A stretch of DNA of 64,000 bases from Desulfomonile tiedjei (GCA_016218715.1 JACRDG010000011.1:1-64000); one strand, 5' to 3'. Numbered from the stretch's first letter, positions 52,427-61,821 are shown. The notes: a model not told the origin generated them from the letters alone. Translations and numbers: made by a program.

Positions 52427-55186
52427 ATGTCAGTTCCTGAAAAAAGAGTCGTCACTATCAGCCCGCGACTGGCCAAATTCATTGGATCCAAGGCCAGTCG
52501 TGAGAAGAAGCTCCAGGCCGCAGCCATGCAGGCCGAGTTCACGCTGAAAGACACGCTGATAATTCTCGCTTACCTCGCCCGCGACTCGGATCAGGAAATC
52601 GCCGAACAGGCAAGAAAAAATCTTATTCCCGCGGCAAGAAACTGGGCCTCACGGCCTGATCGACCGGAGCTTCCAGAACCCATCCACGAAATCGTTACCA
52701 AGGTGATCGAGCGAGTGGGCCTCGGCGACAAAGAAGAGGTGTCCACCGACACGGACTTGGTTACGGGCCATATAGGTCTGTTGGGACTCGGCGAGATCAT
52801 CCAATCTGTGGACCACAACAACCGGACGGTCGCAATCATCCTCGACCGGGGGGGTGAGGAGGCAACGGTCTACACTGAGAGAGGCAAGGTCATCGGTGCG
52901 GTCACCGGCGGTCAGGACGGCATGGATGCCTTGCACACGGCGTTTGGATGGTGGGATGCCGCATTCAAGTACGTTCACATGGGTCCGGGGCCGTTCAAGA
53001 ACCGAATCAAGGTCAATACACTGACCCTCGTGATGGATGCGCTGGAGCACGCGCCTGACGAAGACCCGTACCAGCATGAGGACAGCATATCGTGGCGAGT
53101 GCAAGGCCACCTCAAGGTGATGAATCTGTTCGAGATCGCAGAGATCTTCGAGATGAATTCCAAGCAGGCCGTCTGCCGCCTCGATCGAGATGGATCGTAC
53201 GGATTCCTCTATTTCAACAACGGCAGGATCGTCAACGCTGAACTGCGGGAAATGACAGGAATGGATGCCGCCTGCCATTTGCTCGCATGGCCGAACGCCC
53301 TTTTTTCCATCTTCCGCGGGGGCGAGGAGATCGAGGAAGTCATCCACGTAGGAATGCAGAACCTCATCATAGAGGCTATGCGACTCCTCGACGAAGGCGT
53401 GACGGTTACCGACAGGATTGCCTCGGAACTGGCATTGGTCAACGAGTTGTTTGACGGCAGTGACGTGATCACCCTGCCGGTCATGGAAAAAGTCCTGCTG
53501 GTCTTCAGCGACGACCAGAACGTGCGTGAAGCGCTTGAGGGTGACACCAATCCGATCGTACGTAAGGCGATCAAGGTTAAGATATCCAAGACAGTCCACA
53601 AGTACCTCAGCCTTGCCACGGAACATCAGGCACGCCTCAAGGCAGCCCAGGGCATGATTCCGATGTCCACCACCGAGAAACTGGTGCTGCTGAGTTACCT
53701 GTCCCACGACGAGTCACAGGAACTCAGAGAGCGAGCCAAAAAGACATTGGAATCATTGGACATCCCTACCTTCAGGAAAGGCCTGGGCGGGGATCTCCAT
53801 CCGTCGGTCATGGACTTCTTGGTGCGGGAGACCATTCGCGAAGAATCGGTCCTCAAGATCGCGGCTTCCAGCGAGAACCTGCTGGAGGAGACAGCTCTTT
53901 ACATCATTGAAACGTACAAGAGCCGGGAGATCCTGCAGACTGTCCTGGATAACAGGAAGCTTTTAGAAAGGTGCCCGGCCGTCGTCACCAAACTGGGGGA
54001 GGTGCTGGCTGAAGACGCGGAGGTGAGGTCGAAGCTCGATATACTGGAAGAATCCATGCTCAGCGGACAGACCGAAATGCAGGTCCAGGGACCCCTGAGC
54101 TTCTTCGGTCTCGCGGGACTCATACGCGCTGCCCGGCACGGAGGGAGGTCCGGAACCATAGTGGTAGAAAGCCCAACCATGACGGGTCGGGTGTTTTTCA
54201 AGCGGGGGAAAGTGGTCGGGGCTTCGTCGGGAGAAGAGCAGGGACTGTCGGCTCTTCAGAAGATCCTCAAAGCCAGGGACCTGAAGTTCCGATTTACGCT
54301 GCGAACGTACCTCCACCGGGTGAACTGCGATCCGACCATGGCCGATGAGCTCTTGGCTGGTCCGCTGGCGATGCCGTTCGAGGGTCAGGACTCTGACCGA
54401 GGTATTCGGTTGGTCACCGGCAGCCTTAAGGCGCTGGATACTTTCGAAATCCTGTCGGCATTGGAGGGAACGCGGGTTCCGGTCTCCGTAACTGTTGTTT
54501 GCGAAGAAGGGAGCGGAGACATCTTCCGCGATCGGAGCCGTATCCAAAACGTGGTCGTCAAGGGTATAGACGATCCGGTGAAGGCCATGGCCTGTATGCT
54601 GTCCTGGACGGGGATTCGATTCATCATCCGCGAAGAACCGGCCGGATATCCGGTTACGATTGACAAGAATCTGAATGACTTCTTCATGGAAGCCATGAAG
54701 CAAATGCCCGAGGAACTGTTCCGCCTCACGAGACCGGGTGAAATGCCCGAATGGGAGCTTTCCGAAGAAGAATACCAGAGCCTGTACCATCGAATACTCG
54801 GGATGGGTGTGGCGGACAAAGTGAAACTGGCCTTCCTGGGAAACAAGGAGGCGCGAGACATTCTCATCCGAGACAGCAACAAGATGGTGGCCACAGCGGT
54901 GATCAAGTCGCCAAAGATACAGGAGAACGAGGTCGAAAACATCAGTAAATCTCGGCAGGTCTGCGAGGACGTCCTGCGCATCATAGCGGGGAGTAAGGAG
55001 TGGATGAAATCGCATCCTATCAAAGTCAATTTGGCGTCGAATCCCAAGACGCCGCTGCCGATGGCGATGAAGCTCCTCAACCAATTGCGGGATACAGAAT
55101 TGAGGAGGTTATCCAAGGACAAGAACGTGTCGCAGGTCCTCGCTACCCAGGCCAGGCGCATGCTGGAAGCCAAGGAAGCAAAATGA
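52427..55186 (+). CDS. Four-PATAN (DUF4388) domain scaffold protein
   Basis: A 919-aa cytoplasmic protein of the DUF4388/PATAN type. Two PATAN-like units lie at about 106-216 (HIGLLGLGEIIQSVDHNNRT) and 222-335 (QGHLKVMNLFEIAEIFEMNS, with LYFNNGRIVNAE), and two more at about 553-630 (VQGPLSFFGLAGLIRAARHG, VFFKRGKVVGAS) and 665-745 (VTGSLKALDTFEILSALEGT). Helical repeats that resemble HEAT/leucine-rich-variant units fill 1-100, 340-545 and 770-919. PATAN domains are known in two-component and polarity proteins, binding response regulators or GTPase partners. ATG 52427 follows a TTG at 52424. It heads the signalling cluster. Confidence 0.8.
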   Translation: MSVPEKRVVTISPRLAKFIGSKASREKKLQAAAMQAEFTLKDTLIILAYLARDSDQEIAEQARKNLIPAARNWASRPDRPELPEPIHEIVTKVIERVGLGDKEEVSTDTDLVTGHIGLLGLGEIIQSVDHNNRTVAIILDRGGEEATVYTERGKVIGAVTGGQDGMDALHTAFGWWDAAFKYVHMGPGPFKNRIKVNTLTLVMDALEHAPDEDPYQHEDSISWRVQGHLKVMNLFEIAEIFEMNSKQAVCRLDRDGSYGFLYFNNGRIVNAELREMTGMDAACHLLAWPNALFSIFRGGEEIEEVIHVGMQNLIIEAMRLLDEGVTVTDRIASELALVNELFDGSDVITLPVMEKVLLVFSDDQNVREALEGDTNPIVRKAIKVKISKTVHKYLSLATEHQARLKAAQGMIPMSTTEKLVLLSYLSHDESQELRERAKKTLESLDIPTFRKGLGGDLHPSVMDFLVRETIREESVLKIAASSENLLEETALYIIETYKSREILQTVLDNRKLLERCPAVVTKLGEVLAEDAEVRSKLDILEESMLSGQTEMQVQGPLSFFGLAGLIRAARHGGRSGTIVVESPTMTGRVFFKRGKVVGASSGEEQGLSALQKILKARDLKFRFTLRTYLHRVNCDPTMADELLAGPLAMPFEGQDSDRGIRLVTGSLKALDTFEILSALEGTRVPVSVTVVCEEGSGDIFRDRSRIQNVVVKGIDDPVKAMACMLSWTGIRFIIREEPAGYPVTIDKNLNDFFMEAMKQMPEELFRLTRPGEMPEWELSEEEYQSLYHRILGMGVADKVKLAFLGNKEARDILIRDSNKMVATAVIKSPKIQENEVENISKSRQVCEDVLRIIAGSKEWMKSHPIKVNLASNPKTPLPMAMKLLNQLRDTELRRLSKDKNVSQVLATQARRMLEAKEAK

Positions 55187-55613
55187 GCTTCCCCGCCGTG
55201 AAGGCAACTTCGAGCAATCTGCGACCGCCAGAGCAGAGAGGAACTGCCTATTATGAGCTGATACCCGCGAAGCAGAGCGGCCGCGCCGGGGGCGACTTCC
55301 GACCCTGAAGGCCGCAGGGACCGCTCTTCCGAGGTCTCTCTCTGAGGCCGACCCGGAAGGCAGGGGGGAGAAAATGTGGTCGATGGGCCCGATAAAACTC
55401 CCCAAAAAGAGCGTATTGTGGTAGAGTTAGACGTCAACAACCTGGGTTGGCCAATTCCCTGAAAGAAGCAAAACCCAGTTACGCCCGGCGCAGGTGAGGG
55501 CAAGAAGGCCTCCGCTAGGGAACGGTACGCAGAAAGGATGCAATTCACATGATACGAGACGCGGCGGAAGTTACGACTCAACCGACGACTGTCTCGCCAG
55601 AGGGCCAGGCATA
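55187..55613. other. Intergenic gap inside the signalling cluster
   Basis: A 427-base stretch between the PATAN scaffold and the roadblock gene. No convincing gene or strong promoter was found; CAACC-TG-GGTTG is the only notable palindrome. A separate promoter for the following four genes could lie here unseen. Confidence 0.4.
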
Positions 55614-56450
55614 ATGACGGTGCAGAATGCTGGTTCGGCAGATATTTTTGAGGGGGCGGAAAAGATCGAGGTCATGGGGCGGCTCCCTGCTCTCCTGTGG
55701 GCGTTCATCGATGCCATCCGCCACCTGCTGGACGATCTTAAGACGAGCCCAAGCCTACAAACCGAGACGGTGCACGATGTGACGAGGCTCCTCAATGTCC
55801 TCGTGTCAGCGGCGCATCATATAGGGAACCATCAGCTGAAGGCCCAACTGAGTTCGCAGTCGGAAATGGTCAACGCTCTGATCAACGGAGGACTATCCGG
55901 CGAAGACTTCAGCCGATCCTTCACGACCGAGCTTCCGAAATTGGAACAGCTCGCCGGTCCGCGGCGCGATCAGGCAGGTGAAGGCTTGATCGATAAGACC
56001 GCTCTGGACAAACATGTGGAGATGCTGGAACGGATCAAAGCGGGGAGAAGCGCGGATATTGTGGTCAGCGTCGACATCCTCGACGACGTACGAAATTACT
56101 TATCCAGTGAAGTAATGACAGAAGGGATCTCGTCGGTGTTGGTCATTGACAACGCGGGGAGTCTCATCGTCTGTATTGGAGACAAGACCGGGCTGGACGT
56201 CATTTCCCTGGCTGCGGTGGCGGCTGCGAATTTCGCTGCGACCGAACAGATTGCTCGCTTGATCGGCGAGCGCGATTTCGTGCTCCTCTTCTACAAGGGG
56301 CATAACGAATCGTTCCATTTCAGCCGTGTCGGTGAAGAATACATTATCGTCACCATTTTCAACAACACGTTGTCACTGGGACTCTTGCGACTGAAAATAG
56401 CCGAGGTGGCTCAGGTTTTGGAGAAGAAACTCCCAAAAAGGCAGGGGTAG
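55614..56450 (+). CDS. Roadblock/LC7-domain protein (MglB-like)
   Basis: A 278-aa protein. The C-terminal ~110 residues are a roadblock/LC7 domain: NYLSSEVMTEGISSVLVIDN, IVCIGDKTGLDVISLAAVAA, NFAATEQIARLIGERDFVLL and then YIIVTIFNNTLSLGLLRLKI. The N-terminal ~165 residues are helical and unlike MglB, which is mostly the bare domain. MglB-type proteins are GTPase-activating partners of MglA. The MglA-family gene starts 2 bases after this stop. ATG 55614 is chosen; no strong ribosome site. Confidence 0.87.
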   Translation: MTVQNAGSADIFEGAEKIEVMGRLPALLWAFIDAIRHLLDDLKTSPSLQTETVHDVTRLLNVLVSAAHHIGNHQLKAQLSSQSEMVNALINGGLSGEDFSRSFTTELPKLEQLAGPRRDQAGEGLIDKTALDKHVEMLERIKAGRSADIVVSVDILDDVRNYLSSEVMTEGISSVLVIDNAGSLIVCIGDKTGLDVISLAAVAAANFAATEQIARLIGERDFVLLFYKGHNESFHFSRVGEEYIIVTIFNNTLSLGLLRLKIAEVAQVLEKKLPKRQG

Positions 56451-56452
56451 GC

Positions 56453-57067
56453 ATGGCGTTCATCAACAAGAGCGCAAAAGAGATTCAGGTAAAGATTGTG
56501 TACTACGGTCCCGGTAGATGCGGCAAGACGACGAATCTACTGTACATTAATCAGAAGATGAATGCCAAGTTCATGGGCAAGATGATCTCCATCGACACCC
56601 GAGGTGACAAAACGCTCTTCTTTGATTTCCTTCCTCTCTCCTTGGGAGCGATCCGGGGGTTCAATATCAGGGTGCAACTGTACACGGTTCCCGGTCAGGT
56701 TCTTTACAACGAGAGCCGCAAGATGGTGCTCAAAGGGGTGGACGGAGTTGTGTTCGTCGCGGACTCGATGGAGGTGCAGCGGGAACCCAACAAGGAGAGC
56801 CTCGTCAATCTGCGCGAAAACTTGTCGGAAGACAACCTCGACCTTGACGAACTCCCGCTCGTGTTGCAGCTCAATAAGAGAGACCTTGAGGGGAGCGTCA
56901 TCCCCGTGCTGGATCCAAAAACGATGGAGGAAGATCTTAACGCTTTGCTCAAGAATCCGGCACCGACCGCGCTGGCTAGTGCCATACAAGGTCCGGGGGT
57001 ATTTGAAACCCTCAGGGAAATAAGTAAGATAACGATAAAGTCGGTCCATTACAAGCTGAGGGCATAG
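56453..57067 (+). CDS. MglA-family small Ras-like GTPase
   Basis: A 204-aa GTPase. P-loop GPGRCGKT (19-26) follows the family N terminus INKSAKEIQVKIVYY; the switch region has TLFFDFLPLSLG, and the G3/G4 motifs are YTVPGQV and LQLNKRDLE. MglA sets the cell pole in Myxococcus and works with MglB. Here the switch-I segment reads SIDTRGDKTLFF where typical MglA proteins have SLATETERTLFF. Its partner is the adjacent roadblock protein. No lipidation motif is visible. ATG 56453. Confidence 0.93.
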   Translation: MAFINKSAKEIQVKIVYYGPGRCGKTTNLLYINQKMNAKFMGKMISIDTRGDKTLFFDFLPLSLGAIRGFNIRVQLYTVPGQVLYNESRKMVLKGVDGVVFVADSMEVQREPNKESLVNLRENLSEDNLDLDELPLVLQLNKRDLEGSVIPVLDPKTMEEDLNALLKNPAPTALASAIQGPGVFETLREISKITIKSVHYKLRA

Positions 57068-57086
57068 GAATCGAGACGCAGGGTCT

Positions 57087-58466
57087 ATGGCCAGAGCAGA
57101 CGAAATTGAAGATCTGGACGAACTCATTGACCGGGCGGTAGACACATTCTTCGTGGAAGCCCCCAGCGAAGAAGAGTTGAACCTCGCGGTGGAGGAGACG
57201 AGTCCGCCCCCGCCGCCGACCCCTGCTCAGCCCCAGAGGCCCAGTAAGAGCCCCAGACCCGGTCCGTCTCTGGATGAGGCCGTAGAATCTCTCTTCACCT
57301 CGTCCTTCCACGAAGCGCTCGATGAAGACTCCACCGACACGATGGTGACGTCGGGTAACGACGACATCGATCGCGCGATAGATCTGGCCGTCGATACGCT
57401 CTTTGTCGAGGAGCCTGAGACCCCGATTCCCGAGACCACGCAGCTCCGCGTTGAATCAGCCGAGCCAGCGTCCGTCGAGCCGCTTCCTCCGTCCGCCCGA
57501 CCTAGAGCTGAAGGCCCACCCACGAGAACGAGACCGGTCGCCAAGGCCCCCCGTCGGGAACCGGAAGGCCCGGAGGCAACGGTCAGCTATGACGATGTCA
57601 TGGCCAAAGAGATTGAGCGCCACATGCGCACAGTCTACGAAGAACAGGCCCCGGTTCCCCCGCCGGTTCAGCCAAGAAAGCCGCCCGAAGCAGCGGCTGC
57701 GCCTGCAACCCCCGTTCCCGCGGCCAGACGCCCGGCGGCCCCGCCCGCTCCGCCTCCGCCCCCGAGCGCCAAACCCATGCCAACTCCCAAAGTGCAGCGG
57801 CCGGCACCGACCGCGGCAAAGCCTGCGCTGGGACCCAGAGGCACTGTCTCGCCCGTACGAAAACTGCAAGAGGCTATTCTCACCCTTGAGTGGGAGATCT
57901 CGAAGCGGTCGGTTACTACGCTCGCCGGTGAACTGAGGAAGTTGCGCGTCCGCTTTCAGGATGACATGACCGTCGATTTCGCGGCGGTGGCCATGAAGTT
58001 GGTTCTGGAGTACATAACGCAGCGCCTGTCGCGTTCTCATCCGGAATCGGTCCGATTCCTCCTGGGAGTGACTGAGTTCCTGGACACAAGCCTTGCTCAT
58101 CCGCAGCAGGATCCGTTGAACGGCTTTCATCATATTATGACCCGGTACGAGCATTTCAAGTCTGTGGTCCGGAAAGCCGAAGGGTTGCCCGACAGAAAGC
58201 CGGAGGTTCTCGCCGAGCTGGAGATATCCGATCCGCAAGGATTTGCGAAGCTGGTGGAAGCGCAGGCATTGACGCTCATCAAGGCCGGCCGTGCCCTGGC
58301 GAAGCAGATGGACCAGGCTGACGATCCGAAGGACCTGATTCGATCGTTCAGGTTTCTCGTGAATCGTTCGGTAAACCGGATACTGGAGAGTACTCGTAAG
58401 AGCAAGAATGAAGGGCAGAGAAGTCCGACACGGAAGGACACCCGCACGCGGCCGTCTGCCCATTGA
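57087..58466 (+). CDS. Low-complexity protein with repeated short helices
   Basis: A 459-aa protein of no recognised family. The N-terminal 110 residues hold three related short acidic segments: DELIDRAVDTFFVEAP (~11-26), SLDEAVESLFTSSF (~54-67) and IDRAIDLAVDTLFVEEP (~85-101). A proline/alanine/arginine-rich linker with clusters such as PAPPPPPSA runs to ~255. The final ~200 residues are helical (VRKLQEAILTLEWEISKRSV). The repeats look like short linear binding motifs, perhaps for the PATAN scaffold or the GTPase. It begins 20 bases after the GTPase. Confidence 0.75.
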   Translation: MARADEIEDLDELIDRAVDTFFVEAPSEEELNLAVEETSPPPPPTPAQPQRPSKSPRPGPSLDEAVESLFTSSFHEALDEDSTDTMVTSGNDDIDRAIDLAVDTLFVEEPETPIPETTQLRVESAEPASVEPLPPSARPRAEGPPTRTRPVAKAPRREPEGPEATVSYDDVMAKEIERHMRTVYEEQAPVPPPVQPRKPPEAAAAPATPVPAARRPAAPPAPPPPPSAKPMPTPKVQRPAPTAAKPALGPRGTVSPVRKLQEAILTLEWEISKRSVTTLAGELRKLRVRFQDDMTVDFAAVAMKLVLEYITQRLSRSHPESVRFLLGVTEFLDTSLAHPQQDPLNGFHHIMTRYEHFKSVVRKAEGLPDRKPEVLAELEISDPQGFAKLVEAQALTLIKAGRALAKQMDQADDPKDLIRSFRFLVNRSVNRILESTRKSKNEGQRSPTRKDTRTRPSAH

Positions 58467-58604
58467 ACCGTGTTTTGGACCTTCAAAGCGACGACCGATC
58501 ATGGGTGAAGCGAGAGTCCCGACGCGGTGCAAAGGCTGGAAAGGATCGCCTCCGCGGGCAATTGCGGACCATGACATGTTTTTGAGATGTTCCCGGAGTC
58601 TACC

Positions 58605-58967
58605 ATGAGTAGAGACGATTTTTTGGCCGCGGTGGAGAATCGTCGTAAAGCGAGACGCAAATACCTCTTGTTCAAGATCCCCGCGTACGATGCCCAAACG
58701 AGAAGATTTCTCGGACTTCTTCAGGATATATCAGAAACAGGCGTTCAACTCTTCGGCGTCAAGGTCGATGAGGGTTCAACCAGAGAACTGATTGTTCAGG
58801 CCTCCGATTACGTGAAGAGCGCACCACTGAAATTCACTGCGATTTGCCGGTGGAGCCGGCGAGAAAGTGCTCAGGGGTACTTCGTGTCAGGCCTCGAAAT
58901 CGTGGAGATCACCACCGAGGTCAAAAAGAGCCTCATGAAGTTGATGGAATCGGTAACTCTCGGATAA
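58605..58967 (+). CDS. PilZ-domain protein
   Basis: A 120-aa protein of the PilZ family, predicted c-di-GMP receptor. The arginine cluster RRKARRKYLLFKIP precedes DISETGVQLF, which gives the RxxxR and D/NxSxxG motifs that hold the c-di-GMP dimer. ATG 58605 follows CGGAG by 7 bases; an earlier in-frame ATG at 58587 has no ribosome site. It lies 138 bases after the low-complexity gene and 26 before the cyclase, so it belongs to the signalling cluster. Confidence 0.83.
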   Translation: MSRDDFLAAVENRRKARRKYLLFKIPAYDAQTRRFLGLLQDISETGVQLFGVKVDEGSTRELIVQASDYVKSAPLKFTAICRWSRRESAQGYFVSGLEIVEITTEVKKSLMKLMESVTLG

Positions 58968-58992
58968 CGGGCCTGACGCAGGTCGATCGATA

Positions 58993-60612
58993 ATGTTCAA
59001 TCTCACCATAGTACGACCCGACGGACGAGAAGTGGACCAGGTCTTCGCAGGCGACCAGACCATCGTCGGCCGTCACGAAAAGAGTGACCTGCGCCTGCTC
59101 GACAGTATGGTGTCGCGTCGTCACTGCCTCATCATGAGGGAGCGTCAAAGGTTCGTGCTCAAGGACCTGGAAAGCCGGAACGGCACGTGGCTCAACGGAC
59201 GCAGGATCAGGAACCGGCGACATATAAAGAATGGGGACATCATCCAGGTCGGGCCCTTTCGCCTCCTGTTTCACGAAGAAATCCCTTCTCAGATACAGAT
59301 CCAGACCCAGACGCTCGACATGGGCGGCTTGAGCCCCGAGCCGTTCGTGCACCGGCATTCAGCAGAAAAGGTAGTCAAACCGCTTGGCATGATCACCAGC
59401 TATCTCTCGGAGACGAGCGGGGTGATCCAACGCGTTCCCACCAAGGTCAGAAGAGAACGGCTTAACCGCAACCTGCTCACGCTCTACCGCATTACCGAGC
59501 GATTGGTGGCCTCCAAAGACCTCGACGAGATACTCGATTACATCATGGACCAAATCTTCGAGATCTTTTCGCCATCCCAGGCGACCATTTTGCTCGGCGA
59601 AGACGGCGAGACCCTGATCCCTCGAAAGCAGCGGTCTGTGGAACCGGATGGCATCGTCCGACCGATCAGCACGACCATTGTGAATCGCATTCTGAAGGAT
59701 CGGGTCGCGGTGTTGACGGACAACGCGCTCGAAGACCCTCGGTTCGAAATGGGGGACAGCGTTATCGTTGACGGTATACGGTCGGTCATGGCTGCTCCCA
59801 TCTGGGAGGATCGGACGATCCTCGGGATGCTCTACGTGGACAGCCTCGACATCGTAGGTGGCTATCAAACCGAAGATCTGGACATCCTCACCGCGATAGG
59901 GCACCAGACCGCGCTTGCTATTCAACGCTGGCGATTGACCGAGCGCTTGCGGGAAGAGGCAATCAAAGGCGCAGTTATGCGGCAGAACATGGCTCGTTTC
60001 CACCCTCCGCAGGTGGTCGACCTGATCCTGAAGGGGGTAGCGGACCTCGAAGTCAAGGAAACGGTCGCGACAGTATTCTTCTGCGACATCGTCGGCTTCA
60101 CCAGCATCTGCGAGACGGTGAAGCCGAAGCAACTCCGAGAACTCCTCAACCTGTTTTGTAAGACCGTCAACCAGATCGTGTTTGACGAGCAAGGGACTCT
60201 CGACAAATTCATCGGGGACGCAGCCATGGCGATCTTCGGCGCGCCGCTCCCGCAGGCAGACGCTCCCATGCGGGCCGTTCGTGCCGCACTCCGCATTCGC
60301 CAACGTCTCTGTGCTTTCGCAGGAAGGGACTCGACTCTGCGGTTTGACGTCCGGTATGGCATTAACACCGGCGATGCCGTCGTCGGCAACTTCGGGTCGG
60401 ACGAACGCATGGACTACACGGTCTTGGGGCACGCGGTAAACCTCGCTTCCCGAATATGCAAGACCGCCGAGCCGAACCAGATTCTCCTCGGTCAGGAGGT
60501 GTTCGAGCGGGTAGAGGGGAGCAACCTTTTCAAGATCGACCGAGCCGGGTCAAGAACTCTCAAGGGTCTCAAGGGCAAAGTGAGGCTCTACGAAGTAACC
60601 GACTTTGCGTAA
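58993..60612 (+). CDS. FHA-GAF-class III adenylate/guanylate cyclase
   Basis: A 539-aa cytoplasmic protein. The N-terminal FHA domain (~1-95) has GDQTIVGRHEKSDLRLLDSM, VSRRHCLI and LESRNGTWLNGRRI, the phosphothreonine-binding pattern. A GAF domain spans ~155-310 (VMAAPIWEDRTILGMLYVDS). The C-terminal class III cyclase (~355-539) has metal Asp in FFCDIVGFTS, DKFIGDAAMAIFGAP, and YTVLGHAVNLASR. Lys in DKFIGD and the later residues do not decide ATP from GTP. ATG 58993. Confidence 0.92.
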   Translation: MFNLTIVRPDGREVDQVFAGDQTIVGRHEKSDLRLLDSMVSRRHCLIMRERQRFVLKDLESRNGTWLNGRRIRNRRHIKNGDIIQVGPFRLLFHEEIPSQIQIQTQTLDMGGLSPEPFVHRHSAEKVVKPLGMITSYLSETSGVIQRVPTKVRRERLNRNLLTLYRITERLVASKDLDEILDYIMDQIFEIFSPSQATILLGEDGETLIPRKQRSVEPDGIVRPISTTIVNRILKDRVAVLTDNALEDPRFEMGDSVIVDGIRSVMAAPIWEDRTILGMLYVDSLDIVGGYQTEDLDILTAIGHQTALAIQRWRLTERLREEAIKGAVMRQNMARFHPPQVVDLILKGVADLEVKETVATVFFCDIVGFTSICETVKPKQLRELLNLFCKTVNQIVFDEQGTLDKFIGDAAMAIFGAPLPQADAPMRAVRAALRIRQRLCAFAGRDSTLRFDVRYGINTGDAVVGNFGSDERMDYTVLGHAVNLASRICKTAEPNQILLGQEVFERVEGSNLFKIDRAGSRTLKGLKGKVRLYEVTDFA

Positions 60613-60684
60613 GGGGGAAGCCTGCCCTCATTAGCGCCTGCCGCCTGATACCTGCAAGCGTGTCTTCAGATTGATCGTAATAGC

Positions 60685-60712
60685 TTCCTTTGTGCGCTTC
60701 TTCTGGTATGAT
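60685..60712 (+). promoter_or_regulatory. Candidate extended -10 promoter
   Basis: TTCCTT (60685-60690), 16-base spacer, TATGAT (60707-60712) preceded by TGG, an extended -10 element, 42 bases before the acyltransferase ATG at 60754. Confidence 0.5.
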
Positions 60713-60753
60713 CGTTCCTCGTTTTGGTCCTATCGCACATGGAGCGGCGCGCT

Positions 60754-61758
60754 ATGCAACGACCACTGACGTTCAAACTCATCGTCGATTACTTCCTGTA
60801 TCTGCTGGTCCGGCTGGTGGACGAGGCGTTCAACGCGCTCCCCGAGCGGGCTGCCTTGGCTACCGCGCGGTTCTTCGGGAGAGTAGCCTTCGTCGTCCTT
60901 CCGGACCGGCGGGAGGCCGCGCTGGAGAACCTCACCATAGCCTTTGGCAAGGAACAGAGCCGTCAATGGATTTACCGGACGGCGATAAGGAGTTTCGAGC
61001 ACCTGGGCATGCTGGCAGTGGAGTTTTTTCGGATTAGGCGGTGGACCCACGACGAGATGGCGAGACGCATTATTATCGACGGCGCGCGGTCGTTCAATCT
61101 GGCGATGCTTCCCGGAAATCACGGCATTTGCCTTCTCAATTCTCATTTCGGGTGCTTCGAGGTCAGCGCTGCTACGACCAAATTCCTCGGCATACGGCTG
61201 AACCTCATTCAGACCGGCATGAAGAACTCCTTCGTCTCTCGGTACTTTTTTACCCGCGCGGGCGAGGACACGGGGATCAAGGCACACCCCCACAAAGGGG
61301 TCGTTAAGACCCTGCTCCAATGCCTGCACGACGGGGAAATGGTGGCGTTTCTCGCGGATCAGAGGGGCGATGCCGAGCGGGGTATCTTTGTGGACTTTTT
61401 TGGCACGAAGGCCCCTGCGAACGAGGTGTTCGCTCGCCTTGCCATCGAAAGTGGGGCCCGTGTACTCCCTCTCCGCACGTACCGCAGGGATGACGGCAAC
61501 TATCAGAGCGTCTTCGAGAACGAGATCCGTATTGAACCGACCGGCGACCGGCAACACGACCTCACCGCGGTCAGCCAGCAATTCCACGACCTGTTTGAAA
61601 GGTGGTTGCGCATGCATCCGGAACAGGGATTCTGGGTTCATCGAAAGTGGCGGCGAAAGGGATCCCACAGACGGGCGAAAGGGAGAGTCCCAAACCGGGG
61701 CACCGAAGAGACTTCTCGCTTCGCACCTCAGGCTGAGGCGGGTGAGGCGGAACGGTAG
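60754..61758 (+). CDS. Lysophospholipid/lipid A acyltransferase-like protein (LpxL/HtrB family)
   Basis: A 334-aa inner-membrane-associated acyltransferase of the LpxL/LABLAT group. An N-terminal hydrophobic segment (FKLIVDYFLYLLVRLVD) precedes the HxxxxE-type motif NSHFGCFE (family HX4D/E). Later FLADQRGD, IFVDFFGTKAP and NEVFARLAIESGARVLPL are typical. Members transfer a fatty acyl chain to a lipid A precursor or a related lipid. The C-terminal ~35 residues are low-complexity and basic. ATG 60754 follows TGGAGCGG; earlier ATG 60739 and TTG 60724 are alternatives. Confidence 0.87.
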   Translation: MQRPLTFKLIVDYFLYLLVRLVDEAFNALPERAALATARFFGRVAFVVLPDRREAALENLTIAFGKEQSRQWIYRTAIRSFEHLGMLAVEFFRIRRWTHDEMARRIIIDGARSFNLAMLPGNHGICLLNSHFGCFEVSAATTKFLGIRLNLIQTGMKNSFVSRYFFTRAGEDTGIKAHPHKGVVKTLLQCLHDGEMVAFLADQRGDAERGIFVDFFGTKAPANEVFARLAIESGARVLPLRTYRRDDGNYQSVFENEIRIEPTGDRQHDLTAVSQQFHDLFERWLRMHPEQGFWVHRKWRRKGSHRRAKGRVPNRGTEETSRFAPQAEAGEAER

Positions 61759-61821
61759 AGGCAAAGGTTCAGCGGGATACGTCAACCCGACTGAAATCAC
61801 GATGGGGGAGGCTTGGAGGGT

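Noticed and set aside
52649-53707. 352-codon and other long frames on - opposite the PATAN scaffold
   Set aside because: The + frame has repeated domain structure and a start in context; the - frames have none.
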